NCBI GenBank assembly: GCA_963849105.1
Contig: CAWKGD010000006.1
Span: 434,001-498,000, forward strand
Length of the DNA: 64,000 bases
Direction of reading: 5' to 3'
From: CAVRXQ01 sp963849105
Lineage (GTDB): Bacteria; Actinomycetota; Acidimicrobiia; Acidimicrobiales; Bog-793
A program made the translations under genes and the position numbers. Positions 23,739 to 33,425 of this stretch are shown piece after piece. The notes under the pieces are model-generated. The model had not been told where the DNA came from and ran no database searches. It saw nothing but the letters and a program-made list of their open reading frames with translations. Numbering within the stretch: position 1 is the stretch's first letter; every line of letters begins with the position of its first letter.

Positions 23739-25378
23739 CGAAGACCGAGTCGTCTTCTGAGTTGCAACCGCTGTCTGGCAGCGGTGGGTCATCGAGCGAG
23801 AACGTCGAGGAGTTCGAGGACAGAGGTGTGGGTCGCGGTTGGTTGCGCTCGTTCACTCTCGTTCTCCCCGCAGTAGTCGCATTCGCGCTCAGCTGCATCG
23901 ATCTCACCGCGAGAAGCATCTGGCTCGACGAATCAGCGTCGATGTCGATTGCGAGTCAGAGCGGACACGCGCTCTGGCATGCGATCGCGCGCGACGGCGG
24001 CAACATGTCGGGCTACTACTTGTTGCTCCACCTGCTCATCGCGGCGTTCGGCGACGGCCTCATCGTGGTGCGAATACCTTCCGCCGTCGCCACGGGGGTG
24101 TCTGTCCTTTTCGTCTCGCTGATCGCAAACCGCCTGTTCACCAACCTCGCCGCGCTGATGGCCGGGTTGTTGAGCGCCGTCAGCCTGCCACTCGTGTTCT
24201 GGGGTCAGGATGCGCGGGGTTACGCGCTGATGGTGACGTTCGTCACCGCGTCCTTCTACTGCCTCGTCGAGCTCGACTGCCGCGTCGCGAAGAGCGAATC
24301 AACCCGTTCGGCATGGATCGGCTACTTCGTCACGACCACGCTCGCCGCGTACATGAGCTATGTCGCTTTGTTGGGGGTCGTCGCGCAGATCGTCTGGCTC
24401 GTCGTCGCCCGCGGCCCGTTACGCGAATCCCTCCGCGCACTCGCGTTCTCAGTCGTGTGCTGGGTTCCGCTGATGGTTTTGGCGGTGAACCGGGGGACCG
24501 GTCAACTCAACTGGGTGCCCCGACCGGGGTTGGATGCGGTCGCTGTTGTTGTCGCGACGGTCGCATCGGCTTCGCAACAGCCGAACATCCATCAGACGCC
24601 AACAAGCAATGCGCTCGAAGCGCTAACGGCCGCCGTAATCCTCGGCGTTGTCGCGCTCGAGATCGTGTTCACCCGCGAGCGAGAGCAGCGCCGTCAGATC
24701 GCCCTCCTTTCCTGCTGGATCGTTGCTCCGATCGCTGTCGCCTTCGCGGAGTCGTACATCGCACAGCCGGTATTTTTGTCGCGAAACCTGCTGATGTGCG
24801 TGCCGCCCGTCGCCCTCCTTGCGAGTCTCGCCGTCGTCGAGCGCCATATTCCTCGCACAGTCGGACTCGGCGCGCTCGCAGCAGTCACCGGGCTGCGGAT
24901 CGCACAGCTCGTTCCGTCCTATCAAGAATCGCCGGAGAACTGGCGAGCAGCGACCGCGTACGTGATTACGCGCGCACGGCCCCTCGACTGCGTCGCCTTC
25001 TATCCATCGGATGGACGGCAAGCCTTTGACTATTACGTCCTTCATACCGCTGACGACCTCGGGTTGGCGCCTCGGCCGGTCCTGCCACCTCTTGCCTTCA
25101 ACGTCGTCCGGCCGTACGACGAGGTGTACACGACCCTGACGCCGACACAGATCGGCGCGGTGGAACGGACGTGCGCGCGCCTGTGGCTCGTCTCGAGCCA
25201 CGTGGGCTCGTCCTCGGGCACCTCCAGCTCGAGGACCCACTACCGGCGGTATGAGCAGCTGTTGTCGCGGCTCTCCACGGCATTCGTTCCGGTTCACACC
25301 GCGCGCTTCGGTTGGGCGGATCCCGTGCGCGTCGAACTCTTCAGCCCGGCGAGTTTCGTTCAGGGGCGCAAGGCGTAA
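23735..25378 (+). CDS. GT-C membrane glycosyltransferase (ArnT/PMT-like)
   Basis: 547 aa with a hydrophilic N-terminus (about 45 residues) and about 11 transmembrane helices. The first outside loop holds SIWLDESASMSI, the acidic motif expected of a GT-C enzyme using a polyprenol-phosphate sugar, and FWGQDARGYAL follows. The C-terminal 130 residues are a soluble outer domain. Probable role: transfer of a mannose-like sugar to an envelope glycan or protein. The GTG start overlaps the upstream mptB-like stop. It is convergent with, and overlaps by 19 bp, the PIG-V-like gene on the other strand. Confidence 0.75.
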   Translation: MTKTESSSELQPLSGSGGSSSENVEEFEDRGVGRGWLRSFTLVLPAVVAFALSCIDLTARSIWLDESASMSIASQSGHALWHAIARDGGNMSGYYLLLHLLIAAFGDGLIVVRIPSAVATGVSVLFVSLIANRLFTNLAALMAGLLSAVSLPLVFWGQDARGYALMVTFVTASFYCLVELDCRVAKSESTRSAWIGYFVTTTLAAYMSYVALLGVVAQIVWLVVARGPLRESLRALAFSVVCWVPLMVLAVNRGTGQLNWVPRPGLDAVAVVVATVASASQQPNIHQTPTSNALEALTAAVILGVVALEIVFTREREQRRQIALLSCWIVAPIAVAFAESYIAQPVFLSRNLLMCVPPVALLASLAVVERHIPRTVGLGALAAVTGLRIAQLVPSYQESPENWRAATAYVITRARPLDCVAFYPSDGRQAFDYYVLHTADDLGLAPRPVLPPLAFNVVRPYDEVYTTLTPTQIGAVERTCARLWLVSSHVGSSSGTSSSRTHYRRYEQLLSRLSTAFVPVHTARFGWADPVRVELFSPASFVQGRKA

Positions 25379-26649
25379 CCGACAAAGGTCAGCGCGCTCA
25401 TCAGGCAGAGCAGCACCGTTCCCGCTCCGAGCAGGATCTGGTACCCGCGTTCGCGTAGGTAGCGCACGTATACGAACATCGCCGGGAATGCCGTGATGAG
25501 CATGCGGGGATTCGGAGGGACGTGCTCGGACGTCACCGTCAAGAAGGCGATGCCGATCACCCACGCGAACGCTTCGGGCGCGATCTCGGAGGGATGGCGG
25601 AACAGCAGAACGATGGCGACGGCGAGGAAAGCCGCGCCGAACAATCCCGAGACGAGGTTCCAGTCGATGAGGTGATAGTTGAAATGGGTGAAGGAGACCT
25701 CTCGCGCGAGGTACTGCGCTTGGTGCCAGAGGGCCAAGGGCTCGGTCTGTTCGCCCCAGCCGTTGCGCTGCGCCCAGAAGAACGCAAGTGGCGTTCGGGT
25801 CTGGGCCCACAGGTACGCGCAGAAACCGACGAAGCCTGCAGGCGAGATGACGAGCGCCGGCAGGCTCTTGCGGGTCTCCAGCGAAGCTGGCCCATGGTGC
25901 TTCGCGACGCGGATCACCGCAACCGCGCAAACGAGGATGAGGACGAGACCGTTCGGTCCGGCGGCGGTCGCGATCCCGGCGAGGATCCCGGCGAGCACCC
26001 ATTTCCTGTAGTGCAGGGCGAGCAGGCAACCGGCGGCCAAGGGGATCAGCAGCCCCTCGCTGTACACCATCGAGAAGACGACGGAGCCAGGGAAGAGGCA
26101 GAACCAAAGGATCGCCTTCCTCGCGACGGCGTCTCCCCACCACAGCGCCGCCAGCCTTTCGACGAGCACGACGGCGATGAATCCGCCGATCCCAGCGATG
26201 AGCAGCCCCGACAGCGTGAGGGGAATGAACAGAGCGTGGCTGAGTGCCCACATCACAATCGGGTACAGGGGAAAGAAGCCGAGAGTCGACTTCCCGTGCA
26301 GCGCCGCGGTCGGATACCACCGGGTCGCGACGCGTAGGTACCACACGCCGTCCCAGTTCGACAGCTCCCTCGCGAGCGACCGATGGAAAATTGCGCTGTC
26401 GGTGACGCCGACGACGATCAGCAAAAGCCGCGTACCGAGGTAGACGCCGAGCGGGAAGCGCAGCCGCTTCGCGACCTCGGCGAGGCGAGCTCGGCGGGGC
26501 ACTGGTTCGACGGCTGGAGTCCGCTCGACCGAAGGCGCGACTTCCGGGCGAGCGACGACGTCGCTTGCCGCCTCGGTGCCTTGGCGCGTGAGCTGAGCCT
26601 CGGAAACCTGCGCCATGCGCCAAATCGTACGGGGTGTCGTCGGCTTCAT
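25360..26649 (-). CDS. Mannosyltransferase family membrane protein (PIG-V-like)
   Basis: 429 aa. A cytoplasmic N-terminus of about 50 residues is followed by roughly 10 helices. The first outer loop, ARELSNWDGVWYLRVATRWYP, is the PIG-V/GT-C signature with catalytic Asp in NWDG, and GFFPLYPIVMW follows, as in GPI mannosyltransferase II relatives. Bacterial members are thought to use polyprenol-phosphate-mannose. ATG 26649 overlaps the upstream stop by 4 nt, which supports this start; ATG 26616 is an alternative. Translationally coupled to the large membrane protein upstream. Confidence 0.8.
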   Translation of the reverse strand: MKPTTPRTIWRMAQVSEAQLTRQGTEAASDVVARPEVAPSVERTPAVEPVPRRARLAEVAKRLRFPLGVYLGTRLLLIVVGVTDSAIFHRSLARELSNWDGVWYLRVATRWYPTAALHGKSTLGFFPLYPIVMWALSHALFIPLTLSGLLIAGIGGFIAVVLVERLAALWWGDAVARKAILWFCLFPGSVVFSMVYSEGLLIPLAAGCLLALHYRKWVLAGILAGIATAAGPNGLVLILVCAVAVIRVAKHHGPASLETRKSLPALVISPAGFVGFCAYLWAQTRTPLAFFWAQRNGWGEQTEPLALWHQAQYLAREVSFTHFNYHLIDWNLVSGLFGAAFLAVAIVLLFRHPSEIAPEAFAWVIGIAFLTVTSEHVPPNPRMLITAFPAMFVYVRYLRERGYQILLGAGTVLLCLMSALTFVGYALRP

Positions 26650-28991
26650 CGGCGGCGTCCCTTGTAGCCGCCATAGCGCGGTTCGCGGAGTCGATGTTGG
26701 GCGTCCGTCCAAATCTCCGCTCCGGAGCGAGCGCTTTCGGGAGGTCCGATCGCCTGGCGCACCCACGAGGCGACGGTGCGCGAACCGGGAAGTCCCATCT
26801 CGATGATGACGGCGTTCACTTGGTTCTGGAAGAGGAATTGCCGCAGGTGGGCGACGCGACGGCGTCGGATCGTGGCGGGACCGACGTGACCGTAGACAAC
26901 GACGTGTTCGCCTCTTCTCGGAGTGTCGAACCAACTCGAGGCGCGCGTTCCGTTCCGAAACTGTGTCAGCGCCGTGAAGCCGACTTGAACGAAATCGTTC
27001 GCCTTCGTGACGACGAGGAACGAACCGTCGGGGCGATTGACATTCTGCACCACGCCTGACGCCGCGGCACCCGCCGGCGAGCCTCCCTCGACGACGACGA
27101 GGCTGGCGGCCACCGACTCGACGGCGGGCGAGAGGTACGGGACGAACGGGATGAGAACGGGATACGGCGAGAGGGCGTTGGCGAGAATCCCCTGCACGTC
27201 GTACGGCTCGAGGCCGCTCGGCAAAGGCGTCGCCCGTAGATCGAGTCCGCGGCGCAGGGCGTAGCTTCCGATGAGCTTGAATCCCATGTCGTCGACCGCT
27301 TGCCAGACCATCGCTTCGTCAGTCGCCGGTTCGACATATGGATAGGTAACTACGACGCTTCCCTTGGAAATCGCTGAAAGTGACGACGGCGAGAGCGCCT
27401 CGGACGCGAGTGCCGGCTGGGACGAGTACGGCCAGTCCGGGAGCAGGCTCAACACGACGAGGACGCCGAGAACCCATCCGGCGATCGGAACAAATCGAAT
27501 CGGTCGCCGGTCACGGCGCGCGGCCGTCGCGCCCGTCGTTCTTTCGCGTACGAGCTCGTCGTGACGAGCGGTGAGCCCTGCGGCGAGCGCACACGCGACG
27601 AAGAATGCGACAAGCAGGGAGATGCGTGCTGGTACGAGGTCGCGCATCACCGGCCAATGGGTCAGCCAGGAAAACGGTAAGTGGACGTCGTAGATCGTCG
27701 AGCCCACGTGGAGCTTGCGCCCGAGCGACAGGACAAAGTCCACGACTGCGAGCACGAGCGAAAGCTGCAGCCAGCGCGATCGCCGATAGCGAACTGCGAA
27801 AAAGCCGAGCAAGACGAGCAACGGGATGCCGAGATAGCTTCCGTTCTCGTCGCGGTTCCCCGAACCCCCGACGAGTTTCGACCCGAAGCTGGCAAGCGAC
27901 GACGGCGTCAGCAGCTGCCAGCTCGTCGGACTGATCGGTCCGAGCAGGTTCGCGTCGAAGCGTGCACCTGGCGGATACGGCGGACCGATGTAATGCAGAC
28001 CGCCGTGCTCCATCACGTGGATGGCGCGCATGCAGCACGCTGCCGTGATGGCACCGCCGATCGCCAGTCCGACGAGCGTGTACGGGAGGCGGGGGACGAT
28101 TCGTTTCGGATGAAACGCGGCGACGATGATGAGCGTGATCGCGCCCGAGATCGTCGTCGTCGCGAGGACCTCGGGGCTCGCATAGAACTGCGCCGTCGCA
28201 AACAGTCCGAGCAGGACGCCCCAGACCACGACCGAGCGCACCGACCTCGCGGCGATTTCGTACACACACAGGAAGATCAGCGGGGGTAGCGGCTCGAACG
28301 CGAGATTGAGGTGTGTCGAGGATTCGGCAACCATGTACGGGGAGAAGGCGTAGAAGGCGCCCGCAACAAACGCCGCCGGCCGGTAGTGCGATATACGGGC
28401 GACGACGTAGTACATCGCACTCGCAGAAAGTGGGAAGGCGAGCCATCGCAAGACGTTCTCGCTCGCTACGGCGTTCGACGCGAGGGTGATGGGAGTTGTG
28501 AGTAAACCGAGCAACGGCATGATCGTGTTCTGCGCGAGGTTGACGCCGACCGGGAAATTCATCCACGTCGTCACGTAGAAGTTGTGTCCGTGCAGAAGCG
28601 CGAAGGGCGTCCACGCGAGGAACCAGACCGTCTGAGCGGGATCCTTATTGCCGCCACAAGCGCAGGTCGCGATTCGATTGGGGTCCCAGGGATACGTTGG
28701 AAAGTTCGCGACGAGACCGACGACGGCGTAGGCGGCAAAGACGCTCAGCCCGAGGGTCGGTCGGTGTGTGCCGATCCACCTCGCGAGGCTCAGTGCTCCT
28801 TCTGCGGCCCTCGTACCGAGGGAACCGTGGAGAGGCGACCCAGCGTCATCTTCGGACTGCGCCGTTTCAGTCTCAGCCTCGCGAATGACCGACCCGGGAC
28901 CCACCGTCCCCCTTCTCATCCGTACCGGCCGATCAGTCTCGCCGACTCGTCGGCTGGCACGCACCGAATCGAGGGGCCATGGTCGCGCCAT
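26646..28991 (-). CDS. Large polytopic membrane protein, probable GT-C-type glycosyltransferase
   Basis: About 781 aa. A cytoplasmic N-terminus of about 70 residues is followed by 11 or so hydrophobic segments and a soluble C-terminal domain of about 240 residues. The first outer loop holds the Cys pair CACGG and the acidic DPAQTVWFLAWTPF, reminiscent of GT-C loops; no definite family is recognised. Upstream of, and 4-nt coupled to, the PIG-V-like gene, so it probably works in the same glycan pathway. The start was set at ATG 28991 (MARPWPLDSV); ATG 28919 is possible. Confidence 0.65.
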   Translation of the reverse strand: MARPWPLDSVRASRRVGETDRPVRMRRGTVGPGSVIREAETETAQSEDDAGSPLHGSLGTRAAEGALSLARWIGTHRPTLGLSVFAAYAVVGLVANFPTYPWDPNRIATCACGGNKDPAQTVWFLAWTPFALLHGHNFYVTTWMNFPVGVNLAQNTIMPLLGLLTTPITLASNAVASENVLRWLAFPLSASAMYYVVARISHYRPAAFVAGAFYAFSPYMVAESSTHLNLAFEPLPPLIFLCVYEIAARSVRSVVVWGVLLGLFATAQFYASPEVLATTTISGAITLIIVAAFHPKRIVPRLPYTLVGLAIGGAITAACCMRAIHVMEHGGLHYIGPPYPPGARFDANLLGPISPTSWQLLTPSSLASFGSKLVGGSGNRDENGSYLGIPLLVLLGFFAVRYRRSRWLQLSLVLAVVDFVLSLGRKLHVGSTIYDVHLPFSWLTHWPVMRDLVPARISLLVAFFVACALAAGLTARHDELVRERTTGATAARRDRRPIRFVPIAGWVLGVLVVLSLLPDWPYSSQPALASEALSPSSLSAISKGSVVVTYPYVEPATDEAMVWQAVDDMGFKLIGSYALRRGLDLRATPLPSGLEPYDVQGILANALSPYPVLIPFVPYLSPAVESVAASLVVVEGGSPAGAAASGVVQNVNRPDGSFLVVTKANDFVQVGFTALTQFRNGTRASSWFDTPRRGEHVVVYGHVGPATIRRRRVAHLRQFLFQNQVNAVIIEMGLPGSRTVASWVRQAIGPPESARSGAEIWTDAQHRLREPRYGGYKGRRR

Positions 28992-29022
28992 GGTCGCGCT
29001 CGTTCGCACGACCGTTTCTCGG

Positions 29023-29628
29023 TCAAACTGAGGTGGCGTTTCGTTCAGCGAGGCTCGCGAAGGCGGCCAGCGCCATATTGGTGAGCAGCCGGTGCATTTC
29101 CTCTCGCGCGAGGCGCGCGCTGAAAGGCGTGGAGTTCATGAGGCCGAAGACCGCGTGCACCCCGGCTCGAGCTCGCGGAGGAGGAACGCGAGGATTCGTC
29201 CGCGTGACTGCATCGACCCACAAATCGACGTACGCGCGTTGCAGATCTCGCACTCGCTGTTGTTCGGACTCGGACAGACAGTCGAGGTCCCGACTCTGCA
29301 CGGTGATCAGTTCAGGATGGTCGAGCGCGAAGTCGGCGTGGAACTCGACAAGTGACGAAAGCGCGGAGCCGTGAGCAGGACTGTTCATGCGGACCAGCGC
29401 CCCGCTGAGCAGATCCTCGCTCACTCCGATCAGGATCTCGGCGAGCATCGCCTCTTTTGCCGGGAAGTGCCGGTACAGCGCAGGACCGGTGACTCCGACG
29501 GCCGCACCGAGATCGTCGATCGACGTCCCCCGGAATCCCCGTTCGACGAACATGTGCGCGGCGACATCGAGGATCTGCTGGCGGCGGGCCGCGGCAGGCG
29601 CGCTCGGCTGTTCGGTGCTGTCGGTCAT
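29023..29628 (-). CDS. TetR family repressor of the acyl-CoA carboxylase operon
   Basis: 201 aa. The N-terminal HTH is clear: RRQQILDVAAHMFVERGFRG, then TSIDDLGAAVGVTGPALYRHF. The C-terminal part is helical, as in acyl-CoA-binding TetR proteins. It is divergent from the accD1-accA1-acd operon, and a 34-bp perfect palindrome lies in the 113-bp gap, so it probably represses both itself and the operon and is released by an acyl-CoA intermediate. The ligand is inference. Confidence 0.88.
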   Translation of the reverse strand: MTDSTEQPSAPAAARRQQILDVAAHMFVERGFRGTSIDDLGAAVGVTGPALYRHFPAKEAMLAEILIGVSEDLLSGALVRMNSPAHGSALSSLVEFHADFALDHPELITVQSRDLDCLSESEQQRVRDLQRAYVDLWVDAVTRTNPRVPPPRARAGVHAVFGLMNSTPFSARLAREEMHRLLTNMALAAFASLAERNATSV

Positions 29629-29666
29629 CGCTCTCCTCGACGAAGCCGCTGGTAGCCGCTATCGTA

Positions 29667-29700
29667 CCCTGTATCGTTAACGATCGTTAACGATACAGGG
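29667..29700. promoter_or_regulatory. TetR operator: 34-bp perfect palindrome made of two overlapping 12-bp palindromes
   Basis: The whole 34 bp equals its own reverse complement. It is built from ATCGTTAACGAT at 29673-29684 and again at 29683-29694, each itself palindromic, with centres 10 bp apart, flanked by CCCTGT/ACAGGG arms. One helical turn between centres would place two TetR dimers side by side. It sits between the divergent regulator and accD1. Confidence 0.85.
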
Positions 29701-29741
29701 TGGCCGTGGCCGTGGACGACGGCGAGAGAGGTCCGGCGCAG

Positions 29742-31367
29742 ATGGAGGCGACTTCCGAGTTCCCGGTCCTGGCGGTCACCGCGACGCCGGGTTCCGACGC
29801 CTTCCGTGCAAACGAGAAGGCACACGCCCCTATCGTCGCTGAACTGCACGAGGCATTGGGGCGCGCCCGGCTTGGCGGCGCGGAGGAGGCACGTGCCCGT
29901 CACGTCTCTCGGGGCAAGCTCTTGCCTCGCGACCGGGTCGACCGCCTGGTCGATCCGGGCTCGCCGTTCCTCGAGCTTTCCCCGCTCGCGGCCAACGGCA
30001 TGTACGACGACGACGCACCGGCCGCCGGGATCATCACGGGAGTCGGTCGCATCAGCGGTCGAGAGTGCGTCGTCGTCGCCAACGACGCGACCGTGAAGGG
30101 CGGGACCTACTACCCGATCACGGTAAAAAAGCATCTGCGCGCGCAGGAGGTCGCGCTCGACAACCGTCTGCCGTGCATCTACTTGGTCGACTCCGGTGGA
30201 GCGTTCTTGCCGCTGCAGGACGAAGTGTTTCCCGATCGCGACCATTTCGGTCGAATCTTTTTCAACCAAGCGAAGATGTCTGCGGGAAGAATCCCTCAGA
30301 TTGCGGCCGTTCTCGGTTCGTGTACGGCAGGTGGCGCGTACATCCCGGCGATGAGCGACGAGGCGATCATCGTTCGGAATCAGGGCACGATCTTTCTCGG
30401 TGGACCGCCGCTCGTGAAGGCGGCGACGGGTGAGATCGTCACGGCTGAGGACCTGGGAGGCGGAGATGTGCACGCGCGCATCTCAGGAGTAGTTGATCAC
30501 CTCGCCGAGAACGACCTCCACGCCCTCGGGGTCGCGCGTGAGATCGTGGCGACGCTCGGACCGAAGCCGGCGCCCCCATGGGATGTCGCTCCGACCGAGG
30601 TACCGGCGCACGACCCGTCCGAGCTGACCGGCGTCGTCCCAGTGGACGTGCGGACCCCATACGACGTGCGCGAAGTGATCGCCCGCATCGTCGATGCGAG
30701 TCGATTCCTGGAGTTCAAGCCGGAGTACGGAACGACCCTTGTGACCGGATTCGCGCGCATCTGTGGACATCTCACCGGTATTGTGGCGAATAACGGCGTG
30801 CTGTTCAGCGAATCCGCGCTGAAAGGCGCCCATTTCATCGAACTCTGCGATCAGCGCGCGATTCCTCTGGTATTCCTCCAGAACATCAGCGGCTTCATGG
30901 TCGGTAAGGAATACGAGCAGGGCGGGATTGCGAAGCACGGGGCGAAAATGGTGACCGCGGTCGCGTGCACTCGGGTTCCGAAGTTCACCGTGGTGATCGG
31001 CGGCTCCTTCGGAGCGGGGAATTACTCGATGTGCGGCCGCGCGTACTCGCCGCGGTTTCTTTGGACGTGGCCGAACGCGCGGATCTCGGTGATGGGTGGA
31101 GAACAGGCGGCGTCGGTGCTCGCGACAGTCAGGCGAGATCAGATCGAAGCGCAGGGCGGCACCTGGGCCGCAGAGGAAGAGGAGCGGTTCAAGGCACCGA
31201 TACGCGAGCAGTACGAAGCACAAGGGAACCCGTACTACGCGACGGCACGACTGTGGGACGACGGCGTCATCGACCCAGCGGACACGCGGATGGTTCTCGG
31301 GCTCGGTCTCTCGGCCGCGGCGAACGCGCCGTTGGGCGAAATCGCTCACGGCGTCTTCAGGATGTAA
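29742..31367 (+). CDS. accD1: Acyl-CoA carboxylase carboxyltransferase (methylcrotonyl-CoA carboxylase beta-like)
   Basis: About 541 aa. The biotin-dependent carboxyltransferase subunit with two crotonase-like halves. Markers are ARHVSRGKLLPRDRVDRLVD, VDSGGAFLPLQDEVFPD, RDHFGRIFFNQAKMS and NISGFMVGKEYEQGGIAKHGAKM. The GGAFLPLQ...FGRIFFNQ pattern is typical of methylcrotonyl-CoA and geranyl-CoA carboxylases rather than propionyl-CoA ones, pointing to leucine degradation. ATG 29742 was chosen because the in-frame GTG 29700 lies in the operator; a leaderless start at 29700 cannot be excluded. Four nucleotides separate it from accA1. Confidence 0.88.
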   Translation: MEATSEFPVLAVTATPGSDAFRANEKAHAPIVAELHEALGRARLGGAEEARARHVSRGKLLPRDRVDRLVDPGSPFLELSPLAANGMYDDDAPAAGIITGVGRISGRECVVVANDATVKGGTYYPITVKKHLRAQEVALDNRLPCIYLVDSGGAFLPLQDEVFPDRDHFGRIFFNQAKMSAGRIPQIAAVLGSCTAGGAYIPAMSDEAIIVRNQGTIFLGGPPLVKAATGEIVTAEDLGGGDVHARISGVVDHLAENDLHALGVAREIVATLGPKPAPPWDVAPTEVPAHDPSELTGVVPVDVRTPYDVREVIARIVDASRFLEFKPEYGTTLVTGFARICGHLTGIVANNGVLFSESALKGAHFIELCDQRAIPLVFLQNISGFMVGKEYEQGGIAKHGAKMVTAVACTRVPKFTVVIGGSFGAGNYSMCGRAYSPRFLWTWPNARISVMGGEQAASVLATVRRDQIEAQGGTWAAEEEERFKAPIREQYEAQGNPYYATARLWDDGVIDPADTRMVLGLGLSAAANAPLGEIAHGVFRM

Positions 31368-31371
31368 CCAG

Positions 31372-33425
31372 GTGTTCGGCTCCGTCCTCGTCGCGAACCG
31401 CGGCGAGATCGCGGTACGGATCATGCGCACGCTGCGACGCCTCGACATCGAGTCGATCGCCATCTTCAGCGACGCTGACCGGGACGCACTGCACGTGAGG
31501 CAAGCGGATCGATCGGTGCGGGTCGGGCCGCCCGCGGCCCGGGACAGCTACCTCGCGATCGGGGCAATCGTTGCCGCGGCCCGGGCGACGGGAGCGGAGG
31601 CAGTCCATCCGGGATACGGGTTCCTCTCCGAGAACCCAGACTTCGCGGCGGCCTGTCAAGACGCCGGGCTGGTATTCGTTGGCCCGCCGGTTGCCGCGAT
31701 TGCGGCGATGGGCGACAAGATCCCGCGAGGAAGCTCGCCAGCGAAGCAGGTGTGCCGGTCGTCCCCGGTCGCGACGACCCGGCGATGACCGACGACGATC
31801 TCGTTGCCGCGGCCCAAGAGATCGGTTTCCCGGTGCTCCTCAAACCCTCCGCGGGTGGGGGTGGCAAGGGCATGCGGCTCGTGCACGCGGCGTCGGAGCT
31901 CGGACAGGCCCTGCACGGAGCTCGCCGCGAGTCGCTCGCCTCCTTCGGTGACGACACGTTGTTCGTCGAACGGTACATCGAACGTCCCCGTCACATCGAG
32001 GTGCAGGTGCTCGCCGACAACGAGGGGAACACGGCGCAACTGTTCGAACGTGAGTGCAGCCTGCAGCGCCGCCACCAGAAGATCGTCGAGGAGACTCCTT
32101 CGCCCGTCATCAACGCGGCGACGCGGGCGGCTCTCGGTGATCACGCGATCACGGTCGCGAAGGCGTGCGGATATGTCGGTGCCGGGACCGTTGAATTCGT
32201 GGTTCCCTCCACCGCACCCGACGAGCACTTCTTTTTGGAGATGAACACCCGGCTGCAGGTCGAGCACCCGGTGACCGAGATGGTCCTCGGCCTCGATCTC
32301 GTCGAGTGGCAGCTGCGGATTGCGGCGGGGGAGCCACTGTCCTTCGATCAAACCGGAGTCGTCGCGCACGGACACGCGATCGAAGCGCGCGTCTACGCAG
32401 AGGATCCAAAGCGCGGTTTCCTGCCGACCGGAGGGACGGTCCTTCAATATCGCGAGCCAACCGACGAGAACGTGCGCGTCGACTCCGGCATCGAGTCCGG
32501 CAGCGTCGTCACCGCTCTCTACGACCCGATGCTCGCGAAAGTCATCGCCTGGGGACCCGAGCGGGAGTCGGCGCGCAGTGGACTCGTCCACGCGCTCGAG
32601 GAGACCTCGGTGCTTGGTGTTCGGACCAATCTCGCGTACCTCGCCTACCTTCTCGAGGATCCCGCAGTCCGCGCCGGGGCGCTCGACACTGGCCTTGCCG
32701 AGCGCATCCTGTCGGACTTTCGTGACGCATCGGTCGATGACGGCCTCGTCGCTGCCGCTGCGCTCTCGCTCATGATCGAGGACGAACCCCGCGGACCGGT
32801 CGTCGACTCGTGGTCGGTCCCCGGCGGATGGCGGATTACCGGTCCGGCGTGGTCGACGCGCACGATCGAGTTCGGTTCGGGCGAGCGATATGACGTTCGC
32901 TTCCGTGGGCGGGCGCGATCCGCCGAGATCGCGATCGGTGGCGCGCAACCGAAACCGGCGAGCGCGATCCTTGGCACAGGGACACTCGTCGTCTCCTTTG
33001 GTGACGAGCGCGACACGTATCTGCACGCACGCGCGGGAGGCGAGAGCTTCCTCGGATGCGGCCCGAGCTGGTGGAGCTTTCGAGTGGTTGCCCCGTATGC
33101 AGGCTCGGCTGATCGCGCTCTCGGTGCGACCGACGGCACGGTGCGAAGCCCGATGCCGGGCTCCGTTGTCGCAGTCGAAGCACAACCGGGCGAGCGCGTC
33201 GAGGCCGGCGATGTCCTCGTCGTCGTCGAGGCGATGAAGATGGAGCACACCGTCGTCGCACCGATTTCCGGACAGATCGCAGAAGTACGCGTCGCGGTCG
33301 GTGACCGCGTCGGGATGGACGAGGAGGTCGTGGCGATCGAGCAAGACGGTATCGACGCGGGCGCGAGTGAGGGTGACTCGACAGACGATGGCAAAACGCC
33401 ATCAGAGAGGACGGCGTCCCAATGA
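31372..33425 (+). pseudogene. accA1: Acyl-CoA carboxylase biotin carboxylase/BCCP subunit, with apparent frameshift
   Basis: This would be a protein of about 684 aa, the partner of AccD1. It has a biotin carboxylase domain (FGSVLVANRGEIAVRIMRTL at the N-terminus, ATP-grasp with KPSAGGGGKGMRLVH, and EMNTRLQVEHPVTE) and a C-terminal biotinyl domain with EAMKMEH. The frame changes near 31722: GTG 31372 reads to DKI and would stop at 31788, while the rest is in the frame beginning ARKLASEAGVPVVPG. Relatives read DKI-A-ARKLAS, so one base (GCC read as CC) seems missing. It may be a sequencing error, because both halves are otherwise intact and the operon is well kept. The stop overlaps the next ATG by 4 nt. 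Confidence 0.85.

Noticed and set aside
24623..26674. 683-aa minus-strand ORF
   Set aside because: Arg/Pro/Ala-rich shadow of the PIG-V-like and GT-C genes; no membrane segments or motifs.
31656..33344. 562-aa minus-strand ORF antisense to accA1
   Set aside because: Typical high-GC antisense open frame; accA1 has conserved biotin carboxylase and biotinyl motifs.
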